A DNA stretch of 64,000 nucleotides, from NCBI GenBank assembly GCA_029448655.1, contig JACCLO010000004.1, positions 1,178,001 to 1,242,000 on the forward strand. Reading direction: 5' to 3'. This stretch comes from Wolfiporia cocos (lineage: Eukaryota; Basidiomycota; Agaricomycetes; Polyporales; Phaeolaceae). Positions 1 through 11,985 of the stretch are shown here, piece by piece. The first letter of the stretch is position 1, and each line of letters opens with the position of its first letter. The notes beneath the pieces were generated by a model. The model did no database searches. It saw nothing but the letters and a program-made list of their open reading frames with translations, and was not told the DNA's origin. A program made the translations under genes and the position numbers.

Positions 1-1494
1 AACGGGATTCCATCGGTGGACTTCTAGCAGGAGAGCGCTGAGGTAACGTAGCCTCGGTCTGTCACTGAATTTCGGTAGGTGGCCGGGCTCGAGGACACAG
101 TCAAGTTCCGCTTGCGCCTTCCGCTGAACCTCAGGGTACAATAACATAATTAGGAAGAAGGATTCGAGCGCAGATACGCTCTGAGCCGTCGTGCATATTA
201 GCAAGTTCAGGTAAATGGTATGATATATGCTTACAGTATCGGACCCGCCTTGAAACCAGTATTGGCGTCAGTATTCAGCACGGGCTTTCGCCTGAGACAC
301 ACCAAGATAGAACACTGTTGCAACACTCCTATAGAGGTTGTCCTCTTCGGGAGTCGGATTGCTATTTCGTTCGACTAGGTCCGCCACGAAAGACGGGGTG
401 GCCGTGCCTCGGATCTGTTGTCATGAATAATCACCTGAGATGATGCTCAGGCTCAACGTCGCGCGTACATACCACTTGCTCTCTGACCATGTCATATGGC
501 TCGTCCCTCGCTTTGATCAGCGCCTCGCGCTCTCGCTTTGCCACGGCCTTGAACCCAGCTCCCGGGAACCAGTCTGGGATGTGGCGGACTACCCAACGGC
601 GTCAATTCAGGATACACACAGTGCCATCGTCTGCCGGCTCCATCACTCACGGAACGGGAAACTATCAACTAGAAACGCGCCCGGCTCAAGCAACCGGCCG
701 AATACGTCGTTCAGCCGCTCGGCAGACTGGACGAGGGGGTCTTCGCAGCTCTCCACGCGGTACCCATGCGTGACCTGATACACGACGCTCGCCACGAGCC
801 TTACCCGATTCAGCACGCATCGCCGCGCCCGAGCCCTGGTGAGAACTCACCATCGCAAGTGCGCGCGGAACTGCGCTGGCGCGTGAAGGAGCCTTGGGAG
901 CAGCTCCAGCGCCTTGGCCTCTTCGATCGCGTTGAGCGCGGGGGCGCTCCGCGGGCTTAGCGCGCCAAGCATTAGCTTGCGGCTCTCCCTGAGCCGGTCA
1001 CCATACCGGTTCAGGGTCATATACTCCGAGAAGCCAATGCTGCGGAGGCTCTTGGTCAGTGCGCCGCGAATTGGAAGCCATGTATCATAGGTATCTAGAG
1101 TTCAGCAAGGACGTACAGCTCCCCAGCCATCGGTATGACGGGTCGATCCGAGTATATTGCACTTCTCTTCTCGAGCAGTTCAAATATGACATCGGGGGAA
1201 TTCAGGACGAAGAGCGGGGAGCCCAGCACCGATAAGTGAATTATTGGCCCTGCGGGTTCGCACGCTCGCAGCATTGTCATGCAAATGAATTCGGAATCTG
1301 CGCTCACCGTAATCCTTCGCCCATTGAGCGAACGTGACCCACGCATGCTCTCTAGGCATCTGTAAGGTATTTCCGATGATGGGATATCCTCGCGGGCCAG
1401 GAGGAAGAGGCCCTCGCCGGGGTTTGAATGCGGCATAGATGGCGGCGAGAAGTGTGCAAAGCACGCAAATGGTCACGGTGGGGGGCAGTTCCAT
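1..1494 (-). CDS. Cytochrome P450 (P450-1), truncated by the window edge
   Basis: Microsomal class II P450 monooxygenase; substrate unknown. The start at 1494 opens with a short hydrophobic anchor followed by the hinge PLPPGPRGYPIIGN. I could thread exons through GT-AG introns of about 50-60 bp without meeting a stop: anchor/hinge; HLSVLG...MAGEL; IGFSEYMTLNRYGDRLRESR (helix C); the helix F/G region; VRHIPDWFPGAGFK; a 14-nt microexon at 235-248 completing the I-helix GGSDT; then QRKAQAELD and the K-helix ExxR as EVHR at the very edge. The heme-binding exon lies outside the window. It is collinear in exon structure with P450-2 and P450-3, so it belongs to a local tandem family. No disabling change seen in the visible part. 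Confidence 0.88.
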
Positions 1495-1759
1495 GTTGTT
1501 GTCATCGGAGATGGTTAACGATGTGATCCATTTGAATGCTGGGAGAGAGAGGACCCTGCAGCGGGAGAACAGTAGAGCTACCCTGGCGATTAATTGCCTT
1601 CAGAACCAGAAGACATGGAGTCATGATGATGACACGCGGAGACGTCATTTAAACTGAGTGCGAGCTTCACAGCGAGTAGGCCGCCTGACGGGCGCTCGGA
1701 ATCTATGTGTATCTCCCGCGGGGAGCTGTACGCGAAATAGTACGACGTCATCCACCCGC

Positions 1760-1950
1760 TGAAATATTCCATCAGTTAAGTCCGACCAAACAATGTGGCG
1801 CCGCAAGTGTGTTCTAGTCCTGAACGCGCTACCAGTAGCTTGACTTGTCCCGTCATGACATATGCGTACGGTGTGAGTTCATTCTCTATATCGAGACTAG
1901 CTAAAATATCATCGATCGCGAGCTCCAAGCTACTAGGAGTACAAGGAACA
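1760..1950. repeat. Short duplicated segment upstream of P450-1 (copy 1)
   Basis: About 170 bp here match 4720-4900, upstream of P450-2, with roughly 80-85% identity by eye. On the minus strand both copies keep a short shared reading frame containing LTPYAYVM and LLVARSGLEHT, ending at a stop a few codons later. It may be the end of a small unknown gene or a promoter-linked piece copied together with the P450. The rest of 1495-2129 shows nothing recognisable. Confidence 0.5.
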
Positions 1951-2129
1951 TGTGATGGTTGTACAGTCGATGATCGGGCAGCCGGCTGCCAGTACCCAGT
2001 ACCCAGTACTCAGTGACTCAGTGAGAACAGCCGCGGCAACATCCCAGAGAGATGCGTAGCTTGTGCTGGCGCCGGCTTCTGGAAGCAAGAAATCGGACGC
2101 CACTCAATGGATTCTTTTTTACGAGAGGT

Positions 2130-4238
2130 TTATGCCGCTCGATCAAGCCTAACTGTTGCACCAGCTACCAGGTCTGGCGATCGAGGAGTGATATGGCAAT
2201 CAAAGTCATCTGGACGTCTAGGAAATAGTTCAGAATGCATCGTACTTCACACACTGTTGACGCGCACCTGATAACTCCCCCAACAAATTTGACAGAATCG
2301 GGTGATGAACTATCGAAAACTCTGGTCGTCGATATACGGAGTGTTGTGAGGACCGTGGTGATGATCATGAACATCAGATCCTCAGCAAGCAGTCTACCGG
2401 GGCACACTCTAGCCAGGCGGTAGAGCAGTTTATTCTCAGCATGCAGAGAAGTATACAGCGTACGTACCGTCTTCCGTATCCAAAGGCAAATGTTCGCGGA
2501 TCTGGATTGATATTATCGTGTTTTTCTTTCATCAAATATCGCTCGGGATCAAACTTGAACGGCTCCGGATATAGTGAAGGATCGTGTAATACAGCCCTGA
2601 TTTTATTAGTACGATACGCGACTATGCGCATGGCTTCGTACCAGCTGTTTGGAATCACGGTCGCGCCCGCTGGAATGTAGTAGCCTTTGTAGATATCATC
2701 CTGTATAACCCGATGCGGTAAAGCTTTATTAATGGCAGGTCAGAGTTCATGAGCAGATCTCCCGATATTGAAGACATACCTAGCGGAGCAACAGCGCCAC
2801 AGCGAAGAACTTCCTGTATCAGGGAGTTGACGTAGGGAAGCTTAGAGCGATCGCTGAGCTTCGGTAAACATCCAAGTTCTAGGTACTCATCGAGCTCCAG
2901 CTGCGCCTTGTTCTGCACTTGAGGATACAGTGCTATCATAAGAAAAAACGTTTCCAGTGCGGATATGGTCTGTCGTCATGTTCAGCTTTGCGATGAGAGC
3001 ATTTCTCGGTTGTGGCTCACAGTGCCAGCTCCAGCTAAAGAGGTTAACTCAGTCACACCTACTGAGACGGATACGGGCTTGCGCACAAATGTAGAACGCA
3101 GTTGCTACACAACGATACATGTCATCCTCTTCTTGAGCTCGGTTGCTGTTCTCCTCCAACAGAGTGGCAACAAATGAAGGCGACGCAGTACCTTTCATCT
3201 ACTCGTTAATCAATGGCTGGCTTTGCGTCGTGTTAGGAACAAGTTAGGACTCACCACAGCTTCTCTCACTGCGTCAAAAGGTTGGTCGCGCGCAACCGAT
3301 ATTCTCAATCGAAACTCTTTGACGACTTTCTTGAAACCACCGCCTGGGAGCCATTCAGGTACTCGTCGCACTGATATCACGTAAAATCATGTCAATACTT
3401 GAAGAGGAACACCCAGTAGAGTGCTGCGTACAAAATGGAAACCTATCTGCCATGAATGCCCCTGGCTGCGTGGCTTTCGAAAAGTCTTCCTCAACTTGCC
3501 GTACTACTCTGATCATCGGATCGTCGTTTTCGACACGAAATCCATACATTGTTTCGAAGGTAGTATTGGCCATGAGCCTATGAACATCAATAAGTGCTCA
3601 TTTGAGCATTTTCTTCGTGAGGTGTCTTGCCACTGAAGATGAGATTGTAGGCGATCAGGAGCATTGATCAATCGGGAGACAAACTCCAGCGCTTGGGACT
3701 CTTGCAAAACAGTGATTCCAGTCTTCACAGCATCAAGGAATAATTTGCGACTCTGTCTCAGGCGATCGCCGTATGGTGTAATGACAACGTATCCCGCATA
3801 TCCTATCCTGCAGAAATTTTGAGTTGGCTTGATAAAGCTCACCGTGACTTCGAATGAATGCACATATCACCAGCCGTAGGGAATTGCGGGCGATCGCAGT
3901 ATAGGATGCTCCTTTTCTCTAATAGATCAGTGATGGCTTCGGCAGAGCTGAGGACAATCAAGGACTGTCCCATGACAGACAAATGCATCACATCCCCTAG
4001 CGAGGTCAATATCACTGACTGTCCGTATAATCTATTCGTTGAGCACACCATATGTCTTTGCCCAGCTTGCTAATGCCTTCCATTGTTGCTCGAGCGGTAT
4101 CTGCAAAGCGTTCCCAAAGAAGGGAATGCCTCGTGGACCAGGAGGTAGCAGCTGTTGCCTAGAATGTTTTTTCAAATACTGGTACGCGGATACAGCCATC
4201 AAAATAGCCAAGATATCTACAGTATACCAGGCCGTCAT
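2130..4238 (-). CDS. Cytochrome P450 (P450-2), complete, unusual I-helix
   Basis: Complete microsomal P450 of about 500 residues in 12 exons. Start at 4238: membrane anchor then LLPPGPRGIPFFGN. Helix C has YGDRLRQSRK. The K-helix ExxR reads EVLR, the PERF-type motif is FDPERYL, and the heme loop is FGYGRRVCPGR across an intron. The last exon ends ITPRSPDLVAGATVRLDRAA with TAA at 2130-2132. The I-helix microexon (3021-3034) encodes SGAGT, so the usual acidic residue of AGx(D/E)T is Gly (codon at 3024-3026). The intron at 3578-3630 appears to use a GC donor if the conserved Trp is kept. Divergent from P450-3 and closest in sequence to the broken P450-4. No frameshift or stop found, so it looks expressed, though catalysis may differ. 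Confidence 0.88.
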
Positions 4239-6272
4239 GGCTGCCTCGCCAGCTTATCAGTCAGACGCCAGCACCCATGGAACGAGCAGTTTATTATAAA
4301 ACATTTGCGACAATGCTCGTGGGAAATTGGGGCCCGGGGGATCCGAATCAAGAAGTCTTCTCAGCAATATCCGAGTCTTCTCTTCGTTGCATCGTATCAG
4401 CTATAGCAAGCTTGTACTCCCCGATTACACCGAAGACGAGTTTGGACTTCTCAGATGCACGTGAAGTTATCTTCTGAAGTGTGTTTGTTGGAATCAGCCT
4501 ATACAGAATCCTCGAGCCAGGTGTTCTGGGATAGTAGGAAATCCACGTCGCACATGCTCGGGGTGTTTCGTCGTCCGATATTTACCTTGATACACAAAAT
4601 CTAATGCATCGCGATTAGGCACTAGCCACGAGCACGGCAGCTCGGCCGCAACCTCTGGCTCTGGACTCAACGGACCTGTCATTTTGTGCGGCCGAAATGC
4701 GACCGGATGCACTCACCTCAAATGAAATATTCCCTCAAGTCCGGTCAGAAAATATGGCGTTGTAAGTGTGTTCCAGCCCTGAACGCGCGACTAGTAGATT
4801 GACTTGTCGAATCATGACATATGCGTACGGTGTGAGATTCATTGTCTAAATCGAGACTAGCTAAAATATCATCAAGCTCCAAGCTCCTAGGAGTACTATC
4901 GCTGGACCACTTCTGCACAGTCGACTCTGTAAGTGCCCCATCACATTGGAAATCACGAAACAAATCGTGTATATAGGATACATGTAGACTAATGCTGCTG
5001 TATAGTTTCATTTAGATCTCTTGCTTGTGTCTTTGTGCAAGATTCTGAATGTTGTGTTTTCGAAGCTCCGAGGACCGGGGTATGACGTAACTTGTAAGAT
5101 CTGGTCCGATCCTGTGGTTTGAACACTCTGGCGCTGCTAATAGAAGGATGGCACACGTTGAGATGACATGGCTACCAAGGTTTCTGGAGCAGGTATCAGG
5201 CTGTTGCGAAGAAATTCAAAAAACATTGCGCAGGCGTGACAAACTGTGGGCGCCTTTCCTGTCATGGAGGACATCACATTCTATGATGAGGACATAAGCG
5301 AGGATGTGCAGGCAAGAGCATAACTGACGCAGTAGATATTGGTAATGTTGGATCTAACGTTGAGCAGATAGGATCGATTGAGGAAGATGAAGTGGAATCC
5401 TCCTCCTCCATTGTGATAATGCACGGCAACGATATTAATGTATGTGCATGGGGAAGGGTACGTTACGGTAGCAAAAATATGAGAGTGGCACTCAAGGATC
5501 GGACAGCCAAACTATGGATTTGGCATTTGACAGCTTCGCGAAGCTGATGTGACCGTGATGAGTGGGCGTCAAAGGGAGGGGGGGTGTCTTTCAACTGTCC
5601 CAGACGTGGTTTCGACTGCGGTGGTAGGGTGCGAGTCATGTACACGTCTGGGTACGAGACCAGTGCGCTCTAGCGTCAGGTGCCCATGAAATCCCGTCAA
5701 TCACCGCAATCATGCCAAAGCCGGCCGATGGCGCCACGCCTGGCATCTTGTGACTAATTCTATCTACATTATCATTTTTAATATTATGCATTGGATCCTA
5801 GAGATCCTAGACTACGTAACGGAAGTTTTCCGGAGATGAGCGGAGCTTGCGCTTTTATTTATTCGCGTGCCATCAAAATTGTGCAGAAGTGGTCCAGCCA
5901 TAGCATCTGATGATGCTCGCCATACATCAGCCAGATGGTCATGCTACGCATTCATATGATATTCAAATTATGCTGGCACAATCTTCGGACATAATGGCTC
6001 CCTGTACGGTCCTGTTTCTAGCCGCATCTGGGTGACTAAGTGGATGTAGTCTGCGGGGAGCCCAGTAGGTCCGTGATTCGTGCATGACAAAAGTGCAGGA
6101 CGTCCAGAATCAGACAATCAGATGGACTATCAAAGTAGTGACAGTGGCGCCTACTAACTTGGTTCGTACTCCTATACAAAGAACCCAAGGACTCTCCGTA
6201 TCAGCATAAAGAGGCTGTTCGGAGCATGAATTCTTTACGACGGAACCCAAACAGTTCACATCCTCATAGCAA
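4239..6272. other. Intergenic region between divergent P450-2 and P450-3
   Basis: Two kilobases shared by the 5' ends of two head-to-head P450 genes. It contains the second copy of the short duplicated segment (about 4720-4900; minus-strand frame with LTPYAYVM and a stop). Otherwise I see only short, unsupported open frames and no recognisable domain. Any shared promoter would lie here. Confidence 0.5.
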
Positions 6273-8394
6273 ATGGATCGTATTACGGTCTTTCTTCTCA
6301 TCCTCCCGCTAGCTATTCTAGCTAGTCATCTCATCAAGAAAAACATTGCACGGTATCCGCTACCACCTGGCCCCCCAGGGTTTCCGATCATTGGGAATGC
6401 CCTGCAGATGCCTCTTGAGAAAGAGTGGCGGGTCTTAGCGGACTGGGCAATGAAATACGGTGAGAGCCCTAAATACCCCTTTCCTGTGGCATTTCATTGG
6501 TAGACCTGCACAGGAGAAATCATGCATCTGTCCGTTCTAGGACAGCATGTCATCGTGCTTAGCTCTGCAGATGTCATCACGGAGCTGCTTGAGAAGAGGA
6601 GCGCGAACTACTCTGATCGCCCAAGGTTTCCGATGGCTGGCGAGATGTGCGATCAACTTTGCATTACCATTACGCGATGGCTTATCCAGCATGATCAGGA
6701 TCGGCTACTCCGACTACATATCGATCACTCCGTACGGAATGTACCATAGAGAGGGTCGAAAGCTCATGATGAATGCGCTGGCTGCGCGTAAGACAACTGG
6801 GATCAGCGATTTGCAGGAGTCGCAGGCTCTGCAGCTTTGTCGTCGCTTGCTTGATACCCCTGCAGACTTCCGCTCACATATACGATGGTGAGTCGGGATC
6901 TGGAGCCGACTTGTCCAGATAAAGAAGGATCTGACTTGATGTCAGGTTTGTATGCAGCACAGCTTTTGAATTTATATACGGTATACACGTGGATCGATTC
7001 GACGACCCCATAATCCAATCAGTGGAGACGGTGGCAGAGGACTTCTCCAGGACCGTGAAGCCTGGAGCGTTCTTTATGGACACGTTCCCATTCTGTATGT
7101 AATCTCGTGTTCGTCTCCTCAATTATTTACTCTCTGCTGTAGTGAAATATGTTCCAGACTGGTTTCCTGGCGCCAGGTTCAAAACCATCGTGAAAGAGTG
7201 TCGAGAGAGGCTAGTGTTCGCCCGCGACACTCCATATGACTCTGTAAATATGCGTATAGTGCGTATCACTCCATTCTCTTATAGAAGACATGCTGAATAC
7301 CAGCTAGAAAGAAGGCGTGGCAACACCATGTTTCGCGGCCAATCTGATAGAGAATTATCCGAATCCATCTCCAGAGGAAGACCATATGCATCGTTGTACA
7401 GCAACCTCATTCTACATCTGTGCGTCACAACTCCCAGCTTTGAGATCGCTAGTACTGACTTCGATATCAACGTTGCAGCCGGTGCTGACACAGTGAGTAC
7501 CTGACGGTCTGTAGCGAGCGCGAAGCCATTTCATGGAATTGTAGACAGCTTCTGCGATAGGAACATTCTTCCTCATGATGACATTACACCAAGACGTTCA
7601 GCGTAAGGCGCAGGCTGAGCTTGACAGCGTATTGGAGCCTGGGACATTGCCAAAATTCAACGACCGGTCCAAACTCCCGTACATTGACGCCCTCATACAA
7701 GAGATCCATCGTTGTGGCACAGTGGTTCCTCTCGGTGAGCGCCGTGTGCATATCGTGAGGATCGATGCTTATAGGAGTGATTGCATGCTCAGCGTTGCCA
7801 CATCGTACTACTCAGGAGGACATGTATGAGGGATATCGGATTCCAGCGGGAGCGACGGTGATAGCAAATAGCTGGTATTATTCATTACACTCTGGTCTGC
7901 AAGAGCGCTCAAATAACAGCAGGGCCGTGCTACACGATCCACTACTATACTCTGAGCCAGAGACGTTTAATCCGGAGCGCTATCTGTCGAAAGCTGCTGA
8001 TCAGTACCAGAACCCGGATCCTCGAGCATTTGCTTTTGGCTATGGGCGGCGGTACGTTATCCAAGAACTACGCCTGTCGTTCCGAGACTCATTACACTCC
8101 AGAACGTGTCCAGGCAGACTACTAGCGGATGATTCAATGTTCATTACTGTAGCAACCGTCCTGGCTTCCTTTAATATCACCGAGGCTATTGGGATGGATG
8201 GTATTCCGATCAAACCAGACGCAAATTATCTCGGCGGCGCTCTCAGGTATGCTTCAAAGACCCGTAGAACACATCCTATATTGATGAGATGCTGTAGTCA
8301 TCCCGCTCCGTTTGAATGTCGTATCACCCCGCGATTTCCCGAGGTGGCACGGTTGATCACGACTGCTTCCGCCACTCGCGACGTCATTGGTTGA
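6273..8394 (+). CDS. Cytochrome P450 (P450-3), complete
   Basis: Complete microsomal P450 monooxygenase, about 500 residues in 12 exons, with the same exon layout as P450-2. The start at 6273 gives a hydrophobic anchor and PLPPGPPGFPIIGN. Later exons give HLSVLGQHVIVLSSADV, IGYSDYISITPYG, VKYVPDWFPGARFK, a 14-nt microexon at 7479-7492 completing the I-helix SGADT (acid/Thr pair present), K-helix EIHR, FNPERYL, and the heme loop FGYGRRTCPGR split by an intron near 8055-8102. It ends HPAPFECRITPRF... with TGA at 8392-8394. The best-preserved family member here: every signature residue is present. Substrate cannot be inferred. Confidence 0.9.
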
Positions 8395-9143
8395 GCAGTC
8401 AAGTTGGTTGTGATACTAAGACACTGCCACCTCGAAACCATGACATGTATGACATCCGGAGAACGCTGCGCAAGAGTATGCTCCAATATGTAGATGCTCT
8501 GAGGAATTCATTTCCATAATCTACACTCGATCCTCAAACATGCAGTGTGTGGAACGCCAGTCCAACCCATTGAATCGCAGATTGACAGCGTGTTTGTACT
8601 TGCGTACAAACGGAAGCAACAGCGATGATGTAATGCACCGCACTTACCAATATTAACAGAGCCAGCATAGCCCGCAGGAACTTGGACAGGCTACCGATGC
8701 GCGGCTCCTAGCGTTCCTCAGGCTTGGTAGAGAGTACGTAACTTCAGACCTTTGATCTTCACAATGTGTTGCTTGCCCGTAATAGATCCTAGTGTCTGCA
8801 CAGTTTATCTTGGCGTATCCGCGCCATACCTCGGATAGCTATTAAGATACCGGGACCTGTTCACGCTGAGTATCTCCGGTCGCATTTTGCTGCACAAGAT
8901 GACAGGTTCACTTCAATAGGTGACTTCTCGTGTATTCGAGAAGTATAGAATCAACTCAAGTGTAAACAGTTCAGTCCGGCGAGTACAAGCCTGCTAATAC
9001 GATGAAATGAAGATGTTGCTGAGAAGGCTTCCCAATTCTCCGGCATCTGATTTTCCCATGAGCACTATCGCAGGGGAGTGTTGTACAAATACATGCTCGT
9101 TTTACGGGTGCTGTCATTCGAGCTAGAAGCCCGCGAGTTAGCC
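8395..9143. other. Intergenic, no gene seen
   Basis: About 750 bp between P450-3 and P450-4. No open frame with a recognisable motif on either strand and no obvious repeat. It must hold the P450-3 terminator and any remaining P450-4 promoter. Confidence 0.4.
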
Positions 9144-9885
9144 ATGGTGGCTTTGTATATTTTGGGTATCTTGGCGATTTCGCTGGTCGTATTGGTGATT
9201 CGACACTTAAAAAAAACTTTTAAGCAACAACCGCTGCCTCCTGGTCCTCGAGGTATTCCATTCTTTGAAGACTCATTGCAAATATCGCTCGAACAACAAT
9301 GGAAGACACTGGCAGACTGGGAAAGGACATATGGTGTACTCAGCGAATGGGCTATATTGTCAATAACTGATATCAAATTTGCTAGGGGATGTGATGCACC
9401 TGTCGGCGATGGGGCAGCCCATAGTTGTTTTCAGCTCTAAAGAGACCATCACTGAATTACTAGAGGAAAGGAGTATGCAATACTCCGATCGTCCACAGTT
9501 CCCTACGGCTGGTGACATGTGCGTTCATTTGAAGTCATGTAACCCTATCAGGCCAATATAGAGTTTCTGCAAGATAGGATATGCGGGATATGTGGTCATT
9601 ACGCCACATGGAGATCGCCTTGAACGAAGCCGCAAATTGAAACTTGATGCTGTGAAGACATCTGGGATCACCGATATGTAAGAGGTACAAGCACTGGAAT
9701 TTTTTTCCCGATTGATCATCTCCCTTGATCGCCTGAAATCGCATATTCAGTGGTCAGACAGCTAATAGAAAGATGCCAGACAGAATACTTATCGAGCTTT
9801 ATAGGCTAGTGGCCAACACTACCTTCCAAGCAATGTATGGATTCCATGTTGAAAACGACAATCCACCCCGAGTTTCTCGGGAAAC
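9144..9885 (+). pseudogene. Cytochrome P450 (P450-4), truncated pseudogene
   Basis: Close paralog of P450-2. Exon 1 (ATG at 9144) has an anchor and PLPPGPRGIPFF; exon 2 reads HLSAMGQPIVVFSS...PTAGDM; exon 3 reads IGYAGYVVITPHGDRLERSRK. Exon 3 has an in-frame TAA (about 9678) where P450-2 has Leu-Gln in GITVLQESQ. Exon 4 starts LVANTTFQAMYGFHVENDN and then loses homology at about 9885. The I-helix, K-helix and heme-binding parts are absent, so no P450 activity is possible. Just after the break (about 9930-9975) is a short segment also found at 52999-53045. Confidence 0.85.
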
Positions 9886-9929
9886 CAAGATACAGGCTGT
9901 ATATTGTACATTGTGCAATGTTACACTGG

Positions 9930-9977
9930 GGGCATTATATAATGACTTTGTTGGAAACATGCTGGTATCATTTGAAT
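9930..9977 (+). pseudogene. Short coding relic shared with 52999-53045
   Basis: In one frame it reads GALYNDFVGNMLVSF; the copy at 52999-53045 reads GALSNDFVGNMLVSF. Two of the visible base differences between the copies fall at synonymous positions, which suggests decay from a coding exon. Parent family not identified; a piece of an acyltransferase-like enzyme is one guess. Confidence 0.35.
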
Positions 9978-10137
9978 AAGTGATCAAATGTGAACATAAT
10001 GCATTGATTGTTTATATAATATCTTCATTAGGTAATGCCGGTGTCTGGATCTTTATGCAGCCCATGGCTGTTGGAAGTCGACGTGCTCGGCGCACGATGG
10101 TGCAATCGGAGTCAATAGCACACCAAGGCGGAAATGG

Positions 10138-11290
10138 GAGGGACTTCAGTCAATTATCTTAATCTGCCAACTGCCCTTCGCTTAAGAAATCGCAGTTGCG
10201 AGCTAGGTTTGCACGCAGATTAATCTGCTAGCTGTGGCAGATTAGTCTACTGTGACAATAAAATGGTACATCCAGGATTCAAACCAAGGACCTTAGCACA
10301 GATGAGAATAGTGCCAGCGCCCTAGTCACCGCTACTTTTGTACAAGTCTTACTGCTCGCTCAAACTGGTGCCTAGAAATAATCGGTCTAGCCAAAATGCT
10401 CTAATTGAAGGTAGGAACAAAATGGCTAGGTGGATTTGAAAATCAAAGTTGAGAATTTTCAATGCCCAGATTTGGCTAGTGGTGGGAAAGTAATACCATA
10501 TATGAAAAGTAATGATAATTATCTGACTACTCCAAATATGGTATATAGTCAAGCTGACGGGCAGTGAGACTTGTACTGACAAGCTCACATCAACATCCTC
10601 ATCAATGCTAATGCTTTTGGCTTGTAATATATTATCATAGTAATCGCAAAGGGATTTCGTGACAGCACCCTAGAAAAATGTGATGAAACTGTTCAGCTCA
10701 GTAATATTTGGGCAAAATATACATGTGGCCTGCATCCTCAATGACCCTGAACAGGAGGTTACTGTTCTTTGAATCTGGCTGATTTTCAAGTACGCATTCA
10801 ACAGGTGCAGCAAACGTTTGCATCCGGATCACATTCCCCATGATTTGGCATTTGCAGCTCATCAACCCAAATATTTGGCTTGACGAGAAATTGTTGTATT
10901 CCTCTGGGAAGATTGATATAATTGAGCAGGAGATTTGTCAGTTGAATAGCCTTCTTGTTTACAAATCCTTTGCTGTGGTGCGTGCAATTGCCACTTCCCA
11001 GCACTGAGCAGCGTTGGCTTCGCATGCTTTCTGTGTCTTATTCAAGCATGGGATGTAGTGAACTGGTAGATACATTAATATTGTGCCTGCCCTGTATCTA
11101 CATCACTACGAGCATTCAAATTCGCATCTTCAGGCTGTGCCATACCCAAAGTTTTGGGTGTTCGGTATCAGGGTGCAGAAAGTACCAGCGCCTATATAAA
11201 CCTTGCTTTAGGGTTAACGCGAAGGGGTTAACGCGAAGTTGACCCAAGGATTTGGCCACTGTACAAAAGTAGCGGTGACTACGGCGCCGG
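10138..11290. mobile_element. Palindromic tRNA-like MITE, copy M1 (right arm truncated)
   Basis: The left arm starts gagggacttcag at 10138 and matches the arms of M2 (44101-44818) and M3 (51096-51807) through about 10310. The inner part of the arm (about 10318-10350) recurs inverted at about 11250-11290; both share the core gtcaccgctacttttgtac or its complement. The outer right arm is missing. On the minus strand the arm contains a Pol III-like B box (ggtttgaatcc). The interior has no coding capacity and is AT-rich. Compared with M2/M3 the A-box half is a different tRNA-like sequence. Confidence 0.65.
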
Positions 11291-11516
11291 CACCATAGGT
11301 TTCCATTTCCATCTATAAGTAACGGGAGCTCACGTGGGAGCGGTCGCGTGGAGCGCACCTGGCATCCACGTTTGCCGCGTCGCATCCATGGGCATCATTC
11401 CTGCTCCCATTAGAAAGGGCGCCTGCCACCCGGGGAGTTGGCCGGTGGATTCCCATGCCCAGCGCCTGCAAGGTGCGCTGCTAGATCGCATTTTGGGCAC
11501 TGTTCCTGCCCTGCAG

Positions 11517-11985
11517 CACGGGGATTCGTGCCACAGAGATTCATACCCCACACCACGGGGATTCGTGCCTCACACCATGGGGATTCGTGGCCCATCCCAT
11601 GTGGGTTTGTGGCCCATGCCACAGGGATTTGTGTCCTGTGGCATGGGGATTTTGTAATGTAAATACCCCACACCACGGGGATTTGTACCCTGTGCCACAG
11701 GTATTTGCACCCCAATGCCATGGGAATTTGTGCCTCATGCCACAGGGATTTGTGCTCTGTATCATGGAGACTTGTGCCCCGTGCCATGGGGATTTGTGCC
11801 CCGTGCCACGGGGATTTGTGTCCTGTGCCATGGGGATTTTGTAATGTAAATACCCCACACCACAGGGATTTGTGCCCCATGCCACAGGGATTTGTGCTCT
11901 GTATCATGGAGATTTGTGCCCCGTGCCACAGGGATTTGTGCTTTGTGCCACAGGGATTTATGCCTCATGCCACGGGGATCTTTGT
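11517..11985. repeat. 22-bp minisatellite array
   Basis: About 20 imperfect units of a 22-bp G/C-rich repeat (core ggggatttgtgccccgtgcc). A longer higher-order block containing a gattttgtaatgtaaatacc spacer occurs twice (near 11646 and 11834). The repeat creates spurious open frames rich in Cys, His and Gly on both strands; these are not genes. Confidence 0.9.

Noticed and set aside
11517..11985. CRISPR-like array
   Set aside because: Units are contiguous with no unique spacers, and the genome is eukaryotic.
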